Below, piece by piece: positions 23,541 to 33,169 of a stretch of 64,000 nucleotides of DNA. The notes under the pieces are model-generated. The model was given only the letters and a program-made list of their open reading frames with translations. It searched no databases and was not told the origin of the DNA. Both the position numbers and the translations under genes were made by a program. How positions within the stretch are numbered: position 1 is the stretch's first letter; every line of letters starts with the position of its first letter. Source of the stretch: Victivallis lenta (lineage in GTDB: Bacteria; Verrucomicrobiota; Lentisphaeria; Victivallales; Victivallaceae); assembly GCF_009695545.1 (NCBI RefSeq), contig NZ_VUNS01000002.1, forward strand, positions 310,001 through 374,000, written 5' to 3'.

Positions 23541-25261
23541 TGTTCGGAACCTTTCTTGACCCGGTGAATGGTCTTCTTGGGGCAGACGTCCTTGCAGGCG
23601 TTGCAGCGGGTGCATTTGTCGTTGTCGATCACGAAATCGTCGGAAATCGCGCCGACCGGACAAGTCTTGATGCAGAGCTTGCACTTGATGCAGTTCGTCT
23701 TGTCGAGGTACATGTCGACGAGCGCGTTGCACTGCAGCGCGTCACACTGATGATCCTTCACGTGCGCTTCGTACTCATGCCGGTAATAGCGCAGCGTGGC
23801 GAGAACCGGGTTCGGCGCGGTCTGTCCGAGGCCGCAGAGCGATCCCATGCGGATCTTCGGGCCGATATCTTCGAGGAATTCGAGGTCGGCCATCTCGCCC
23901 TTGCCGGCGACGATGCGCTCGAGCGTCTCGAACATACGGGTCGTGCCGACGCGGCAGAACGTGCATTTGCCGCAGCTTTCCCGGTGCGTGAAGTCGAGGA
24001 AGTAACGCGCGGTCTCGACCATGCAGCGGTCCTTGCCGATCACGATCATGCCGCCGGAACCCATGATGGCGCCGAGCTTCTTGAGCGAGTCGTAGTCGAC
24101 CGGCGTATCGAAAAGCTCGACCGGGATGCAGCCGCCGGAAGGACCGCCGGTCTGGACCGCCTTGACCTTCTCCGGGTCCGCGCCGCCGATATCGAAAACG
24201 ATTTCGCGCAGCGTGGTCCCCATCGGAACCTCGACCAGACCCGGATTCTTCAGGTCGCCGGCCAGCGCGAAAAGCTTGGTTCCCTTGCTGCCTTCGGTGC
24301 CGATCGAAGCGAACGCCGCCGCTCCCTCGCGCAGAATCAGCGGAACGTTGCCGAAAGTTTCGACGTTGTTGATCATCGACGGATGGCCCTGCCAGCCGCG
24401 GTCGGTCGGGAACGGCGGGCGGAAACGCGGCGTGCCGCGCTGCCCTTCGAGCGACGCGATGAGCGCGGTCTCTTCGCCGCAGACGAAAGCGCCGGCTCCC
24501 TCCTTGATGATGATCTCAAGCTCGCGCCCGGCGATGACATTGAGCTTGTGCTCCTGAATCTGGGCGATGGCGATCTTCAGGTGCTTGATCGCCATCGGAT
24601 ACTCGGCGCGGCAGTAGATGAAAAGCTTGGTCGCGCCGGTCGCATAAGCCGCGATCAGCATCCCCTCGAGAACCTGGTGCGGAACCGATTCCATCAGCGA
24701 ACGGTCCATGAACGCGCCCGGGTCGCCCTCGTCGGCGTTGCAGATCAGAATCTTCTCGGGCGTATCCTTCGCCGCGAGGAAGCTCCACTTCGTGCCGGTC
24801 GGGAAACCGCCGCCCCCGCGGCCGCGCAGGCCCGAAAGCTTGACTTCGTTCACTACCTCGGCCGGCGTCATCGACAGCGCCCGCTTGAGCCCGTCATAGC
24901 CGCCGTTCTCGACGTAATCCTCGAAGCGGGTCGGGTCGATCCGCCCGGCCAGCGCCAGAACCTTGATCAGCTCCTTCGCCTTGCGCGCCGGCGGAATCTC
25001 GAACCGGTCCTTCTCGCCGAGCGAAAGAATATTGTCGATATAGCCGTTTTCGGCCTTCACATTGCGGTAAAAAACCGAATCCCCGCCGTCGAGCACGACT
25101 TCGACCATCGGCTCGGCATAGCAGTGCCCGAGACAGCCGGTGCCTTCGACCGGAACCGATTCGGAACGGGAACGCAGGAGTTCGAGCACCGCATCGGCGC
25201 CCGCGGCCACGCCGCAGCTTGCGACGCCGACCCGGATCTTCTTGATTTTCGCCTGGCTCAT
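23537..25261 (-). CDS. NuoF/HydB-like flavoprotein subunit (StnB-like)
   Basis: A 574-residue protein in the NuoF/HydB family. An N-terminal thioredoxin-like FeS domain shows Cys in ASCGVAAG and GCLGHCYAEP (only three obvious cysteines). The FMN site is GLRGRGGGGFPTGTKW and the NADH region GAGAFVCGEETALIASLEG. A [4Fe-4S] set CGKCTFC with a later SLCGLGQ follows, and two C-terminal [4Fe-4S] motifs (CIKCKLCIKTC, CTRCNACKDVC). ATG 25261 overlaps the previous stop in ATGA. It should hold the FMN where NADH electrons are split or merged. Confidence 0.88.
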   Translation of the reverse strand: MSQAKIKKIRVGVASCGVAAGADAVLELLRSRSESVPVEGTGCLGHCYAEPMVEVVLDGGDSVFYRNVKAENGYIDNILSLGEKDRFEIPPARKAKELIKVLALAGRIDPTRFEDYVENGGYDGLKRALSMTPAEVVNEVKLSGLRGRGGGGFPTGTKWSFLAAKDTPEKILICNADEGDPGAFMDRSLMESVPHQVLEGMLIAAYATGATKLFIYCRAEYPMAIKHLKIAIAQIQEHKLNVIAGRELEIIIKEGAGAFVCGEETALIASLEGQRGTPRFRPPFPTDRGWQGHPSMINNVETFGNVPLILREGAAAFASIGTEGSKGTKLFALAGDLKNPGLVEVPMGTTLREIVFDIGGADPEKVKAVQTGGPSGGCIPVELFDTPVDYDSLKKLGAIMGSGGMIVIGKDRCMVETARYFLDFTHRESCGKCTFCRVGTTRMFETLERIVAGKGEMADLEFLEDIGPKIRMGSLCGLGQTAPNPVLATLRYYRHEYEAHVKDHQCDALQCNALVDMYLDKTNCIKCKLCIKTCPVGAISDDFVIDNDKCTRCNACKDVCPKKTIHRVKKGSEQ

Positions 25262-25710
25262 TTGTTCTCGTACTCCTTCAGGATTTTGATCATGCTCTTG
25301 CGGTCGAGCTTCCCGTAGACACGGCCGTTGACGCTCATCACGGGAGCGAGGCTGCAGCAGCCGAGGCAGGCGACGGTTTCGAGGGAGAAGTGTCCGCGCG
25401 CATCGGTTTCGCCCGACTTGATGCCGAGCTCGCGGGTCAGCCACTCCTCGACCTGGGTCGAACCCTTGATATGGCAGGCGGTGCCGTCACAGACCGCAAT
25501 CTTGTATTTACCCGGCTTGACCCGTTTGAACTGAGCGTAGAAGCTCAACACGCCCTCGACCTCGACCACCGGGATGCCGAAGTAGTCGGCGATCGCGACG
25601 ATGCTTTCGTCGGAGACGTAACCTTCGACCCCCTGAACCGCCTGCAACCCCTTGATGAGGTTCGACGGCTCCCGGCCGACCTTCTCCAGAAACGCGTACT
25701 TTTGATTCAT
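25258..25710 (-). CDS. NuoE/HydC-like [2Fe-2S] subunit (StnA-like)
   Basis: A 150-residue thioredoxin-like ferredoxin. An N-terminal helical bundle (about 1-70) is followed by the [2Fe-2S] ligands CDGTAC and CLGCC, the usual C-x4-C ... C-x3-C set of NuoE/HydC. ATG 25710 is preferred (CAGGAG 12 bp ahead) over a GTG at 25734. It is the first gene of a three-gene unit with both downstream partners overlapping by 4 bp, implying a fixed complex. Confidence 0.88.
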   Translation of the reverse strand: MNQKYAFLEKVGREPSNLIKGLQAVQGVEGYVSDESIVAIADYFGIPVVEVEGVLSFYAQFKRVKPGKYKIAVCDGTACHIKGSTQVEEWLTRELGIKSGETDARGHFSLETVACLGCCSLAPVMSVNGRVYGKLDRKSMIKILKEYENK

Positions 25711-25799
25711 TACCCTTTGAAACTCCTGTTTCACCTATTCCGGAAGCGGACCGCCGGGCACGGCAGCCCCCTCCCTACTGCATTTTAGATTGTCTGCAA

Positions 25800-26690
25800 C
25801 TACCTTTTCTGGACCGCGAGAACGCCTTCGCGCCCGGGAAATTCGGCGAGCTCCATCTCGCCCTCCGGCGCCTCATCCTTCACGCGGGCCGCAAGCTCGC
25901 CGAGCGGAATCACCTCGTACCCCGCCGCGATCACCCGCGTCAGATACTCGTCGAACATCGGCGCACATTTGCCGCCCTCGGCCTCCGCATGGACGGTCAG
26001 CACATTCGGGCGCTCTTCGGAGAGCAGCCCGATCTGGCGGTCATTGTAATTTTCGTTCGTGACCCCGTCGCGCCCGAGCGCTTCGTCATAAGTCGGCAGC
26101 GTGACCGGAATCTGAAGCTGCCCGAGCCGCTTCCCGTCCACCACCGGGTAGAACGGAGAGACGCCGCGGCAGTCGCTGTTGTACTCGAACGGAAAGCGCA
26201 TCTTGACCTCGAGCAGCTGCGCATTGGCCCGCCACCCCGGCGCGGCGCTGGTCCGCACGATTCCGCCGGTCACCCCGGCCAGGAAAGCGAGCCCCTTCTC
26301 AAGCTCGTTCGCCATTTCGGCCGCGCTCATCTTCATGAGCTTCGCCTGCGCCTTGTGGTGATCCCAGGCGTGAAAGCCGATCTCGTGGCCGGCCTCCATC
26401 GTGCTGCGGATCACATCCGCATATTTCTTCCCGATCTTCGGTCCGGGCCAGGCGGTTCCCATCAGGATGATTTCGGGTCCGTAGAGCCCGGCCGCGTCGG
26501 TACGCAGCATCTTCCAGAGGAACGACGGTTTCAGCAGCCGCCACAAATGGCGGCCCATGTTGTCCGGTCCGACCGAAAAGTAAAACGTCCCTCGGACGCC
26601 GTGTTTCTTCAATATCCCGCAGAGACGCGGAACGCCGCGGCCGGTGCCGCGGCAGGTATCCACATCGATGCGGAGCGCAATCGTTTTCAT
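25800..26690 (-). CDS. arnD: ArnD: Ara4FN-phosphoundecaprenol deformylase
   Basis: A 296-residue polysaccharide deacetylase-fold enzyme. RIDVDTCRGTGRGVP carries the metal-binding aspartates, and GPDNMGRHLWRL, LYGPEI, GTAWPG and GHEIGFHAWDHH are ArnD-specific stretches. ArnD removes the formyl group from undecaprenyl-phosphate-Ara4FN before transfer of Ara4N to lipid A. It starts 6 bp after arnA. The other arn genes (arnB, arnC, arnT) are not in the window. Confidence 0.9.
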   Translation of the reverse strand: MKTIALRIDVDTCRGTGRGVPRLCGILKKHGVRGTFYFSVGPDNMGRHLWRLLKPSFLWKMLRTDAAGLYGPEIILMGTAWPGPKIGKKYADVIRSTMEAGHEIGFHAWDHHKAQAKLMKMSAAEMANELEKGLAFLAGVTGGIVRTSAAPGWRANAQLLEVKMRFPFEYNSDCRGVSPFYPVVDGKRLGQLQIPVTLPTYDEALGRDGVTNENYNDRQIGLLSEERPNVLTVHAEAEGGKCAPMFDEYLTRVIAAGYEVIPLGELAARVKDEAPEGEMELAEFPGREGVLAVQKR

Positions 26691-26696
26691 CGCCGC

Positions 26697-28691
26697 TCAG
26701 TCGAGGTTGAATTCGCCGGACTTGATCGCTTCGGCCAGGAAGAAGTCGAGCGTGGTTTCGATCGACTCCTCAAGCTGGATTTTCGGCTCCCAGCCGAGCA
26801 GCCGCTTCGCGTTTTTGATCGACGGAACCCGGTGCTGCACATCCTGATAGCCCTTGCCGTAGAACGCGCCCGACTCAACCACGAGATAACCCGCAAACGG
26901 CGGGAACTTCGAACGCAGCGGATGCTTGTCGAACTTCTCGACGAGCATTTCGGCCATCGCCTTGATGCTCGCCTCGTTCTCGGGATTGCCGATGTTGATG
27001 ATCGCGCCGGCGCACTTGTTGTCCTTGTTCTCGATGATCCGGAAAAGCGCTTCGATTCCTTCGGAGATGTCCACGAAGCAGCGCTTCTGTTCGCCGCCGT
27101 CGATGAGCTGAATCGGAGACCCCTGCACGAGATTCAGGATCAGCTGCGTGATCGCGCGGGACGAACCGATGCGGGCGCTGGTCAGGCTGTCGAGCCGGGG
27201 TCCGATCCAGTTGAACGGACGGAACAGCGTGAACTGCAGCTGCCCCTTCGCTCCGTAGGCCCAGATCACGCGGTCGAGCAGCTGCTTGCTGGTCGAGTAG
27301 ATCCAGCGCTGCATGCGGATCGGGCCGGTGACCAGCTTCGAGTTGTCCTCGTCGAACTGCGGGTCCTGGCACATGCCGTAGACCTCGCTGGTGGACGGGA
27401 AGATGATCCGCTTGTTGTATTTCACGCAATAACGCACGATCCGCAGATTCTCCTCGAAGTCGAGTTCGAAGACGCGCAGCGGATTGCGGGTGTACTCGAT
27501 CGGCGTCGCGATGGCGACCAGCGGCAGGATGATGTCGCATTTGCGGATGTGGTACTCGATCCATTCGCGGTGGATCGAGATGTCGCCCTCGCGGAAGTGA
27601 AACCCTTCACGGCCGAGCAGATGATCGATGTAGTTGCTGCGCAGGTCGAGGCCGTAGACCTCGTATTTGCCGGAGTCGAGCAGCCGCTCCGAAAGATGGC
27701 TGCCGATGAAGCCGTTGACGCCGAGGATCAGGACCGACTTCTTGCGTCCCTGCTCGCGCAGCTTCTTCGGATTCGCGCCGAACACCATGTTCGGAACGAT
27801 GCGCGCCTCGGCCGCCAGCTGGTCGCCGGTCATGAAAACGCCGGTTTCGAGCTGGGCGGTCCGAATCCGGAGCGCTCCTTCACCGCAGGCGATCGTGAAC
27901 GGCGCGGCGGAAAGCACGGTACCGGGAGCCGCCTTGCGGTCCTGGTCCGCCACGTCGGCCGACCAGAAGAAGCATTTGCGGTCGCCGATGTAGCTGAATG
28001 CGCCCGGATACGGTTTGGTGACCGCGCGGATCAGGTTCCGGACCTCCTTCGCGCTTTTCGTCCAGTCGATTTCACCGTCGGCGGGCTTGCGGCCGCCGAA
28101 CGTGGTCGCCTTCGATTCATCCTGCGGCGTGCGCGACGCGGTTCCGGCCGCGATCTTCGGCAGCTCCCGGTCCAGCAGGACCTTCGCCGCTTCGGCGGCC
28201 TTGTCGAAAACCGTCTTCGCGGTATCGTCGTCGGTGATCGCGAACTTCTCCTGCGAAATAATGTCGCCCGCGTCGGCCTTCTTCGTCATGTAGTGCAGCG
28301 TCACGCCGGCTTCGGTTTCGCCGTTGATGATCGCCCAGTTCAGCGGCACGCGGCCGCGGTATTTCGGCAGCAGCGAGCCGTGCAGGTTGATCGCGCCCTT
28401 CGACGGAATCGAAAGGATCTCCCCGCCGAGCATGTCGCGGTAGTAGAACGAAAAGATGTAATCCGGCTTCATCGCCCGGATGCGGTTCACCCAGACCGGA
28501 TGATTGACGCTCTCGGGAGCGAACACCGGAATGTCGTACTCGCCGGCCAGCTCCGCAACCGAACCGAACCAGATGTTCTCGTCCGGGTTGTCCTGGTGAG
28601 TGAAGACCGCACTGATCTCGAAGCCGTTCTTCCGCAACGCTTCGATCCCGGCGCGCCCGATATTATGGTACGCAAGCACAACACACTTCAT
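26697..28691 (-). CDS. arnA: ArnA: bifunctional UDP-GlcA oxidase / UDP-Ara4N formyltransferase
   Basis: A 664-residue fusion of the usual length (E. coli ArnA is about 660). The N-terminal formyltransferase shows [12 protein letters not shown] and ADAGDI with the Asn, His, Asp catalytic set. The C-terminal NAD-dependent decarboxylase shows [18 protein letters not shown] and the Y-x3-K pair in YSTSK. ATG 28691 has AAAGG 8 bp ahead; an upstream frame extension is not supported. It opens the arnA-arnD pair for 4-amino-arabinose lipid A modification, which lowers cationic peptide binding in other diderms. Confidence 0.94.
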   Translation of the reverse strand: MKCVVLAYHNIGRAGIEALRKNGFEISAVFTHQDNPDENIWFGSVAELAGEYDIPVFAPESVNHPVWVNRIRAMKPDYIFSFYYRDMLGGEILSIPSKGAINLHGSLLPKYRGRVPLNWAIINGETEAGVTLHYMTKKADAGDIISQEKFAITDDDTAKTVFDKAAEAAKVLLDRELPKIAAGTASRTPQDESKATTFGGRKPADGEIDWTKSAKEVRNLIRAVTKPYPGAFSYIGDRKCFFWSADVADQDRKAAPGTVLSAAPFTIACGEGALRIRTAQLETGVFMTGDQLAAEARIVPNMVFGANPKKLREQGRKKSVLILGVNGFIGSHLSERLLDSGKYEVYGLDLRSNYIDHLLGREGFHFREGDISIHREWIEYHIRKCDIILPLVAIATPIEYTRNPLRVFELDFEENLRIVRYCVKYNKRIIFPSTSEVYGMCQDPQFDEDNSKLVTGPIRMQRWIYSTSKQLLDRVIWAYGAKGQLQFTLFRPFNWIGPRLDSLTSARIGSSRAITQLILNLVQGSPIQLIDGGEQKRCFVDISEGIEALFRIIENKDNKCAGAIINIGNPENEASIKAMAEMLVEKFDKHPLRSKFPPFAGYLVVESGAFYGKGYQDVQHRVPSIKNAKRLLGWEPKIQLEESIETTLDFFLAEAIKSGEFNLD

Positions 28692-28746
28692 TGGCGAAAC
28701 CTTTCCATAACGGTTTGAAAACACAAAACAGCGTCTATAATATAAA

Positions 28747-28790
28747 CCCGATTCCTGTAATTTACCACAAGGGAAGTTACAAAAATCGGG
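28747..28790. promoter_or_regulatory. Inverted repeat between glmM and arnA
   Basis: Arms CCCGATT and AATCGGG enclose a second nested pair (GTAA/TTAC on the minus strand). It is followed on the minus strand by TTTATATTATAG, a possible -10. It may end glmM transcripts or act as an operator for arnA. Confidence 0.4.
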
Positions 28791-28834
28791 GATTTGTCCG
28801 TCGCACGCGCGGATAGCGGCCGCCGCAGGGCCGG

Positions 28835-30184
28835 TCAGTTCAGCTCCTCGCGGGCTGCGGCCGACAGCCGCTCGATCCAGACCCGGACATCGTCGCTCTG
28901 CTCGGCTTCGACAAGAATCCGGATCTTGTTCTCGGTTCCTGAGTAACGCACGATCGTGCGCCCGGATTCACCGAGCGCCTCGCGGCATGCATCGATCTCG
29001 GCAGGCAGGCGCGAAAGCTCCGCGAACGGCGTTTTCCGGGCGACGCCGAACGAACGGATCTCCTGCGGAAACACATTCATGAAGCCGGCCAGTTCGGCGA
29101 GCGGCTTGCCGGTCTGCTTCATGAGTTTCAGCACATGCAGCGCCGAAATGATGCCGTCGCCGGTCGTGGCGTAGTCCATGAAGATGATATGGCCGGACTG
29201 TTCGCCGCCGACGTTGAAACTGCCGCCGCGCATGCGTTCGATGACGTAACGGTCGCCGACGTCGGTGACCTCGACGTTGATTCCGGCCTGCTTCATCGCC
29301 CGCATGAGCCCGAGGTTGCTCATGCCGGTCACCACGATGGTGTCGGAGGCGAGCTTCCGCTCCCGCTGATAAGCGAGCGCCAGCATGCCGATGATGCGGT
29401 CGCCGTTGACCTCTTCGCCGTTCGCGTCGCAGAAGATGACCCGGTCCGCATCGCCGTCGAGCGCGATTCCGGCATCGGCCCGATGCTCTCGGACAAGCCG
29501 GCCGATGTTTTCCGGATAGAGCGCGCCGCAGCCGTCGTTGATATTGAGCCCGTCCGGACGGACCGCGGTCTCGATGACCTCGGCGCCGAGTTCGCGGAAG
29601 ATCAGCGGCGCGATCGAATAGGCCGCGCCGTTCGCGCAGTCGAGCACGATCCGGAGCCCGCGCAGGCTCAGATTCTGGATGGAGCCTTTCGCATACTCGA
29701 TATAGCGGCCGCGCGCATCCTCGATGCGGTAGGCTTTGCCGATGTTTTCGCAGGGAACGCCCTCTTCCGCGAGCGTGCCTTCGAGCATCTCCTTTTCAAT
29801 CTCAAGCTCGACCGAATCCGGCAGCTTGAAGCCGTCCTCGGCAAAAATCTTGATGCCGTTGTCGCAGGCCGGGTTGTGGCTGGCGGTAATCATGATGCCG
29901 CAGACCGCGCCCATCGACCGGGTCAGGTGGGCGACGGCCGGCGTCGGCATCGGGCCGACCGCGAGGACATCCATCCCCATGCTCAGAAGCCCGCTCGTGA
30001 TCGCGTTTTCAAGCATATAGCCCGAAATGCGGGTGTCTTTGCCGAGCACGACGCGCTTATGACCGGAACCGCCGCCGAGCACCTTCGCCGTCGCCTTGCC
30101 GACAAGCATCGCGATCTCCGGCGTAATCGGGTACTGGTTGGCCTTGCCGCGGATTCCGTCCGTTCCGAATAATTTTTTCTTCAT
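28835..30184 (-). CDS. glmM: Phosphoglucosamine mutase
   Basis: A 449-residue alpha-D-phosphohexomutase. It opens with [10 protein letters not shown]. The phosphoserine loop is TASHNP at residues 100-105 and the Mg site DGDADR. The C-terminal phosphate loop [10 protein letters not shown] is present. GlmM converts glucosamine-6-P to glucosamine-1-P for UDP-GlcNAc, needed for peptidoglycan and LPS. It lies 18 bp after holB in the tmk-holB-glmM run. Confidence 0.95.
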   Translation of the reverse strand: MKKKLFGTDGIRGKANQYPITPEIAMLVGKATAKVLGGGSGHKRVVLGKDTRISGYMLENAITSGLLSMGMDVLAVGPMPTPAVAHLTRSMGAVCGIMITASHNPACDNGIKIFAEDGFKLPDSVELEIEKEMLEGTLAEEGVPCENIGKAYRIEDARGRYIEYAKGSIQNLSLRGLRIVLDCANGAAYSIAPLIFRELGAEVIETAVRPDGLNINDGCGALYPENIGRLVREHRADAGIALDGDADRVIFCDANGEEVNGDRIIGMLALAYQRERKLASDTIVVTGMSNLGLMRAMKQAGINVEVTDVGDRYVIERMRGGSFNVGGEQSGHIIFMDYATTGDGIISALHVLKLMKQTGKPLAELAGFMNVFPQEIRSFGVARKTPFAELSRLPAEIDACREALGESGRTIVRYSGTENKIRILVEAEQSDDVRVWIERLSAAAREELN

Positions 30185-30202
30185 ATGAGTTTCACTTCTT
30201 CC

Positions 30203-31261
30203 TTATTTCATAGCCGCGCTGACTGCGAACGAACGCAGCGCGAGCTCTTCATTGACATTGAACCGGAGCGTGAACAACAGTTCGTCCGCCTCCTTCAGCA
30301 CGAGCTCCCCCAGATCGGGCGGCACGCCCGACGGCGGCCCGTCAGGAAACAGCTCCGGATTCGGCAGCTCCCCGAACGGAATGCCCGACGAAAGCAGATA
30401 CAGCTCCGACGCAAAACTGTGGATCGCGCTCAGAAAGAGCCCGCGCTCCTTCATATAAGCACCGTATCCGGCATCGAGCGCCTGCGCCTCGACGCGCTTG
30501 ACGAACGCGGCGTCGCCGGTCTGGGCCGCCGCATTGAGCCGCCCCTCCCACTCCGCGGCGGTACGCCCGGTCGCATCGCTGTTGAGTCCGGCGGCGACCC
30601 GGCAGATCGCGGCGGCCTGCTCTTCGGCGAGCGCGAGGTCGCCGCGCGCCTTCGTTACCAGGAGATTCAGCGCCCCGATCAATTCCGCGGCTCCGGGGAA
30701 CGAATATTCGCAGCGGTTGGTCAGCAGCGGCAGCAGCTGGCAGCGCGACCGGGTGGTCGGCAGCAGCGCGGCCGGATTCCCGGTCGCCAGGATCAGCAGC
30801 GTCTCCGGCGGCGGCTCCTCGAGCGTCTTGAGCAGCGCGTTCTGCGACTCCTCGTTCATGCGGTCCGCGTCGAAAATGACGCCGACCTTGCAGCGCCCCC
30901 CCGACGTGCTGGTCAGATGAAACTGTTTTTCAAAATAACGCAGCGTGTTCGGTTCCGGATTGGTCCGGTCGCCGATCTTGACTTCATACATCTTGCCGAC
31001 CGGGGTCAGCGTATAAAATTCCGCGTAATTGCGCTCCTCGATCTGGCGGCAGACCCGGCAGACGCCGCACGGCCTGCCGTCGCGGCTCTCCGGGCAGGCC
31101 GCCAGCTGCGACAGCACGGTCGCAAATTCGCGGCGGGCACGCTCGGTGTCGGCCTGCAGCAGAAAGGCGTGAGAGAGCCTCCCGTTCCTCCGGGCATTTT
31201 CGAGATGGCGCAGAATAACCGGATACCGTTCGAGATAGCTGTTATACAAGCTGGTCGACAA
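30203..31261 (-). CDS. holB: DNA polymerase III delta-prime subunit
   Basis: A 352-residue clamp-loader subunit. The zinc module has Cys spacing C-x8-C-x2-C-x2-C (CPESRDGRPCGVCRVC). DADRMNEESQNALLKTLEEP and the SRC motif in TTRSRCQLLPL are typical. The Walker A loop is degenerate, as expected for delta-prime, which does not hydrolyse ATP. TTG 31261 is the annotated start and overlaps tmk by 20 bp; the site AGGA is close to it, so a start a few codons later is possible. Confidence 0.85.
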   Translation of the reverse strand: MSTSLYNSYLERYPVILRHLENARRNGRLSHAFLLQADTERARREFATVLSQLAACPESRDGRPCGVCRVCRQIEERNYAEFYTLTPVGKMYEVKIGDRTNPEPNTLRYFEKQFHLTSTSGGRCKVGVIFDADRMNEESQNALLKTLEEPPPETLLILATGNPAALLPTTRSRCQLLPLLTNRCEYSFPGAAELIGALNLLVTKARGDLALAEEQAAAICRVAAGLNSDATGRTAAEWEGRLNAAAQTGDAAFVKRVEAQALDAGYGAYMKERGLFLSAIHSFASELYLLSSGIPFGELPNPELFPDGPPSGVPPDLGELVLKEADELLFTLRFNVNEELALRSFAVSAAMK

Positions 31262-31901
31262 TGGTCCTGATCTCCTCGTGAATAATCTCCGGCGCGCGGT
31301 TCGCGCCGACGGTCCGGACCCGCTCCGGCTCGCGGCGGGCGATGGCGAGAAATGCTTCGCGCACCCGCAGGTGAAACTCCAGCTCCTCTTCCTCGAACCG
31401 GTCGTGCTCGCCGCGGGTCTCGGCCCGGACGCTCGTGCGGGCGAAGCCGGCCTCGGGCGGCAAATCGAGCAGGATCGTCAGATCCGGCACGCACTCCGCC
31501 ACGGCGAAGCTGTTCAGAAACTCGATGGCGGGCAGCTCGATGCCGCGCGCGCCGCCCTGGTAGGCGGTGGTCGAATCCGAAAAACGGTCGCAGAGGACGA
31601 CCTTGCCGGCGGCCAGCGCGGGACGGATCTTCTCGCGCACATGCTGGGCGCGGGCGGCCTCCATCAGCAGCAGTTCGGTGCTGGCGTGCATCTTCTCGGG
31701 GCCGTCGAAGTTCTTGACGAGCGTCCTCAGCTGTTCGGCCAGCGGCGTTCCGCCCGGCTCCCGGGTAACCAGCGTTTCGCGGCCGCGCGACTCCAGATAC
31801 CCGGCGAGAAGCCGGACCTGGGTGCTTTTCCCGGAGCCTTCCGGCCCTTCGAATGTGATGAAAAATCCTTTGTAAGAGTGTTTCAGTGGTCTCTGTTTCA
31901 T
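31242..31901 (-). CDS. tmk: Thymidylate kinase
   Basis: A 219-residue dTMP kinase making dTDP. The P-loop FEGPEGSGKST, the DR(F/Y/H) motif in DRFSDST and the TREPGGTP motif are all present. The tmk-holB order is common in bacteria. ATG 31901 follows AAGGAA at about 12 bp. Confidence 0.94.
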   Translation of the reverse strand: MKQRPLKHSYKGFFITFEGPEGSGKSTQVRLLAGYLESRGRETLVTREPGGTPLAEQLRTLVKNFDGPEKMHASTELLLMEAARAQHVREKIRPALAAGKVVLCDRFSDSTTAYQGGARGIELPAIEFLNSFAVAECVPDLTILLDLPPEAGFARTSVRAETRGEHDRFEEEELEFHLRVREAFLAIARREPERVRTVGANRAPEIIHEEIRTIVDQLV

Positions 31902-31928
31902 AAAATCTCGCTTTTTCCTTGCAAAAAG

Positions 31929-31957
31929 AAGATAGCTCCATTTGCCGGAAAGTTCAA
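31929..31957 (-). promoter_or_regulatory. Promoter for tmk-holB-glmM
   Basis: Minus-strand TTGAAC, 17 bp, TATCTT, 28 bp before the tmk ATG. Its -35 overlaps the -35 of the divergent promoter. Confidence 0.55.
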
Positions 31958-31982
31958 CCGGTGATATATTTTACGATATGAT
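31953..31982 (+). promoter_or_regulatory. Possible promoter for the AICAR transformylase run
   Basis: TTCAAC, 18 bp, TATGAT. The -35 shares bases with the tmk -35 on the other strand, so the two may compete. Confidence 0.35.
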
Positions 31983-32012
31983 TTTTTTCAACATTCATCG
32001 GAAAATGAGATC

Positions 32013-33131
32013 ATGGCAAAAGAATTGACCCGCGACAGCTACCTGTCGAAGCATGTCGGCGACTTCCCCTCCGAAGTCACCATCGGCACGAAACGTTACG
32101 TCAAGGTGGACGACCTCCGCTACGGCACGAACCCGCACCAGGCCGCCTGCTACTACAAACCGGCGGACGAAGCCTGCGCGATCGGCGACATGCAGATTCT
32201 GAAGAACGGCAAGAGCGGGCTTTCGCAGACCAACCTCGAAGATATCTCCTACGCGCTCAACATCGTGAAGTTCTTCGACGACACGGCCTGCGCGGTCATG
32301 AAGCACGTGAATCCGTCCGGCGCGGCGGTCGGGCTGCCGGGCGAAAGCGTGAAGTCGGTCTACCTGAAGGCGCGCGACGCCGACGCCCGCGCCGCCTTCG
32401 GCAGCGTCATCGCCTTCAATACCGAGGTCGACGCCGAAACCGCGCGGGAGATCATGAGCACCTTCGCCGAATGCGTCGTCGCCCCGTCCTATGCGCCGGG
32501 CGTGCTCGACATCTTCAACGACGGCGAAACCTACAAGCTCAACAAACATATCCGGATCATCCGCTGCGGCGCGATTTCATCGCTGCCGCGTTTCGTCGGC
32601 GACGCGGGCCCCGAGCACAATACGATGAAGGTGCTCGCGGACGGCTCGCTGGTCGTGGCCCAGCCGCTGCTGACTTCGCTGCACGGCGTCGGGGACCTGG
32701 TTCCCGCCGAGGCCGAAAACAAGCGCTGCGGGTTCCAGAAGTCCGCCGTCGAAGCGACGGAGCAGCAGAAGCGCGACCTTGTCGCGGCCTGGTGCATCAA
32801 CCTCAGCGTCCGGTCGAACGGCGTCGTGATCGTGAAGGACGGCCAGACGCTTTCGGTCGGCACCGGCGAGCAGGACCGGGTCGGGGCGATCGAACAGGCG
32901 ATCGCGAAATTCGGGCAGAAGTACTCCGGCAGCGGCGTCCTCCGGGACGCGGTCATGTCCAGCGACGGCTTCTTCCCGTTCGAGGACGGTGTCGAAACCG
33001 CGGCCAGGGCCGGAATCACGGCGATCATCGCCCCGTCGGGCTCGCTGCGCGACGCGGACGTCATCAAACGCGCGAACGAACTCGGCGTGGCGCTCTACTA
33101 TGCGCCGGAACGCATTTTCTCGCATCACTGA
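32013..33131 (+). CDS. purH: Stand-alone AICAR transformylase (PurH formyltransferase domain)
   Basis: A 372-residue protein equal to the C-terminal formyltransferase half of PurH, which formylates AICAR with 10-formyl-THF in purine synthesis. LRYGTNPHQAA, MKHVNPSG (usual KH-x-NPCG, Lys-His kept, Cys replaced by Ser) and SSDGFFPFEDGV are diagnostic. The roughly 200-residue IMP cyclohydrolase domain is missing from its N-terminus and not found next door, so the second step needs another gene. GGAAAATGAG precedes the ATG. Confidence 0.88.
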   Translation: MAKELTRDSYLSKHVGDFPSEVTIGTKRYVKVDDLRYGTNPHQAACYYKPADEACAIGDMQILKNGKSGLSQTNLEDISYALNIVKFFDDTACAVMKHVNPSGAAVGLPGESVKSVYLKARDADARAAFGSVIAFNTEVDAETAREIMSTFAECVVAPSYAPGVLDIFNDGETYKLNKHIRIIRCGAISSLPRFVGDAGPEHNTMKVLADGSLVVAQPLLTSLHGVGDLVPAEAENKRCGFQKSAVEATEQQKRDLVAAWCINLSVRSNGVVIVKDGQTLSVGTGEQDRVGAIEQAIAKFGQKYSGSGVLRDAVMSSDGFFPFEDGVETAARAGITAIIAPSGSLRDADVIKRANELGVALYYAPERIFSHH

Positions 33132-33169
33132 GTCCATCGGCTGAAACCAATCAAATAAGGAACCGTTTT

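Noticed and set aside
21513-25710. [FeFe]-hydrogenase HydABC
   Set aside because: No H-cluster cysteine motifs in any of the three proteins; the third subunit is GltD-like.
25989-28718. 909-aa plus-strand frame opposite arnA-arnD
   Set aside because: Antisense shadow of two clearly recognised genes.
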